From Candidatus Zixiibacteriota bacterium (GTDB lineage: Bacteria; Zixibacteria; MSB-5A5; GN15; PGXB01), in the NCBI GenBank assembly GCA_020345705.1, contig CP070766.1, forward strand, positions 1,328,346 to 1,335,247: a DNA stretch of 6,902 nt, in the 5' to 3' direction. The notes beneath the pieces are model-generated. The model worked only from the letters and a program-made list of their open reading frames with translations, searched no databases and was not told the DNA's origin. How positions within the stretch are numbered: position 1 is the stretch's first letter; each line of letters starts with the position of its first letter. Both the position numbers and the translations under genes were made by a program. This document shows, in pieces, positions 6,126 through 6,902 of the stretch.

Positions 6126-6869
6126 TCAAAACACGGCGGTGACACCAATATGGAAGGTCAGAAGGTCGGTCTTCGACTCAATGACATCGTAAACTACTGT
6201 CGTGCCGACCCGTCCGATTGAGCCCTCCTTCAGGTATTCCGCCTCGCCACCAATGAGATAACGCAAGCGAAGATCAATAAAGACCAGAGGCGATTTTCCG
6301 AACCTGGCCGCCTTGAGAGCTGCTTCATCGCCGAAGACCTTGATCAGAACACCGCCGCCCGCGCCGTAGCTGAAGACGGCGTCGTCGAAGTTGGTCGTTT
6401 TGGCGATTGGCTCATCACTGTAGCCCTCGATTTTCGTCTCGGTAAAAAGATAGTTGAAGCCGAGCAAACCGTCGACATACGGGCGAATCGGGCCTTTGGG
6501 TACCTCCGTGCGAAGAAGAATATGTCCGCTGAAAAGGCTGTTGGTGGTGATGACGTCGACGAAGACGTCGGGAATGGTATAGCTGAACGGCTCTGTCCGC
6601 TTCTCCCGGCCGTAAACCATGTACGCCAGCGAGCCGCCGATGGAGAAGGGCGACAGGCGCGGTTTATAGGCCAGCTCGCCGGAGACACCGTAGCCGGTTT
6701 TGTCGACGTTGTCGCTGAATTCGCCCTGCGGGAAACCGAGCATAAAACTCAGCCCGCCGGACATACCGGCGCTGGAATAATCGGGAATGACAGTAACGGC
6801 CAAAGCCGCTATCATCAGGGAGCATAGGAATCTCCGTTTAAGGGTAATCAACACTGTTGATGCTTTCAT
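6126..6869 (-). CDS. Outer-membrane beta-barrel protein of unknown function
   Basis: The 247-residue protein has an N-terminal basic segment (KRRF) and a hydrophobic stretch (LCSLMIAALAVTVI), with likely signal cleavage after Ser-Ser-Ala at residue 34. The mature part alternates polar and apolar residues in strand-like segments ending in aromatic or Gly-rich turns: GGLSFMLGFPQGEF, YGVSGELAYKP, FSIGGSLAYMVYG, GHILLRTEV, IRPYVDGLLGFNYLF, FSYGAGGGVLIKVF, VFIDLRLRYLIGG and LLTFHIGVTAVF. It ends in Phe, as expected for recognition by the BAM assembly machinery. The style fits small OmpA/OmpW-like barrels (outer membrane beta-barrel domain class). No OmpA peptidoglycan-binding domain follows, so it would be a free barrel. 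ATG 6869 is preceded by GGAG at 7-nt spacing (6877-6880). Its promoter lies beyond the right edge. The function is unknown. Confidence 0.85.
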   Translation of the reverse strand: MKASTVLITLKRRFLCSLMIAALAVTVIPDYSSAGMSGGLSFMLGFPQGEFSDNVDKTGYGVSGELAYKPRLSPFSIGGSLAYMVYGREKRTEPFSYTIPDVFVDVITTNSLFSGHILLRTEVPKGPIRPYVDGLLGFNYLFTETKIEGYSDEPIAKTTNFDDAVFSYGAGGGVLIKVFGDEAALKAARFGKSPLVFIDLRLRYLIGGEAEYLKEGSIGRVGTTVVYDVIESKTDLLTFHIGVTAVF

Positions 6870-6902
6870 GTCAATTCTCCATTCTTTCTCTGAATGTGAT
6901 CA

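Noticed and set aside
5932..6192. Plus-strand 86-codon open frame across the intergenic gap
   Set aside because: It starts at TTG with no Shine-Dalgarno, overlaps the end of the barrel gene, and runs through a likely minus-strand promoter.

Overview
The window looks like a chromosomal stretch from an uncultured bacterium with a Gram-negative type envelope, most likely of the FCB superphylum or a neighbouring lineage (candidate Zixibacteria would fit). This is an inference from protein style. It rests on a C-terminal 'YPNPFN' sorting-type domain on a secreted beta-propeller, a paired dockerin-like tail with the signature 'SYLYKNGP.P' on a beta-helix protein, a large multidomain secreted subtilase, and an outer-membrane beta-barrel. 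No marker gene is present to prove the taxonomy.

Layout: (1) 1-2669, minus strand: a secreted S8 (subtilisin-family) peptidase with signal peptide, propeptide and full catalytic tetrad. Its C-terminus and stop codon lie beyond the left edge, so only 889 codons are seen. (2) 2670-2953: a divergent intergenic region with a promoter for the plus-strand gene, a weaker candidate for the peptidase, and a GC-rich inverted repeat in the presumed peptidase leader. (3) 2954-4261, plus strand: a 435-residue secreted seven-bladed propeller with a C-terminal sorting domain. (4) 4262-4350: a convergent gap holding a perfect 9-bp hairpin that can terminate transcription in both directions. (5) 4351-5868, minus strand: a 505-residue secreted right-handed beta-helix protein with two dockerin-like repeats. 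(6) 5869-6125: a 257-bp gap with a good promoter and a leader of roughly 140 nt. (7) 6126-6869, minus strand: a 247-residue outer-membrane beta-barrel. (8) 6870-6902: only the ribosome-binding region of the barrel gene.

All four genes encode proteins with N-terminal export signals, so the window is a run of envelope and extracellular proteins. The gene orientations (divergent, convergent, then tandem with a long gap and its own promoter) suggest mostly independent transcription units rather than one operon. Nothing shows that the four products act together, and no secretion-machinery gene is visible. No tRNA, rRNA, insertion sequence, CRISPR array or phage gene was recognised. I see no convincing evidence of a wholly new system. 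The most interesting points are the uncharacterised C-terminal part of the peptidase, the Cys-rich N-terminal domain of the beta-helix protein, the stand-alone sorted propeller and the long leader upstream of the beta-helix gene.
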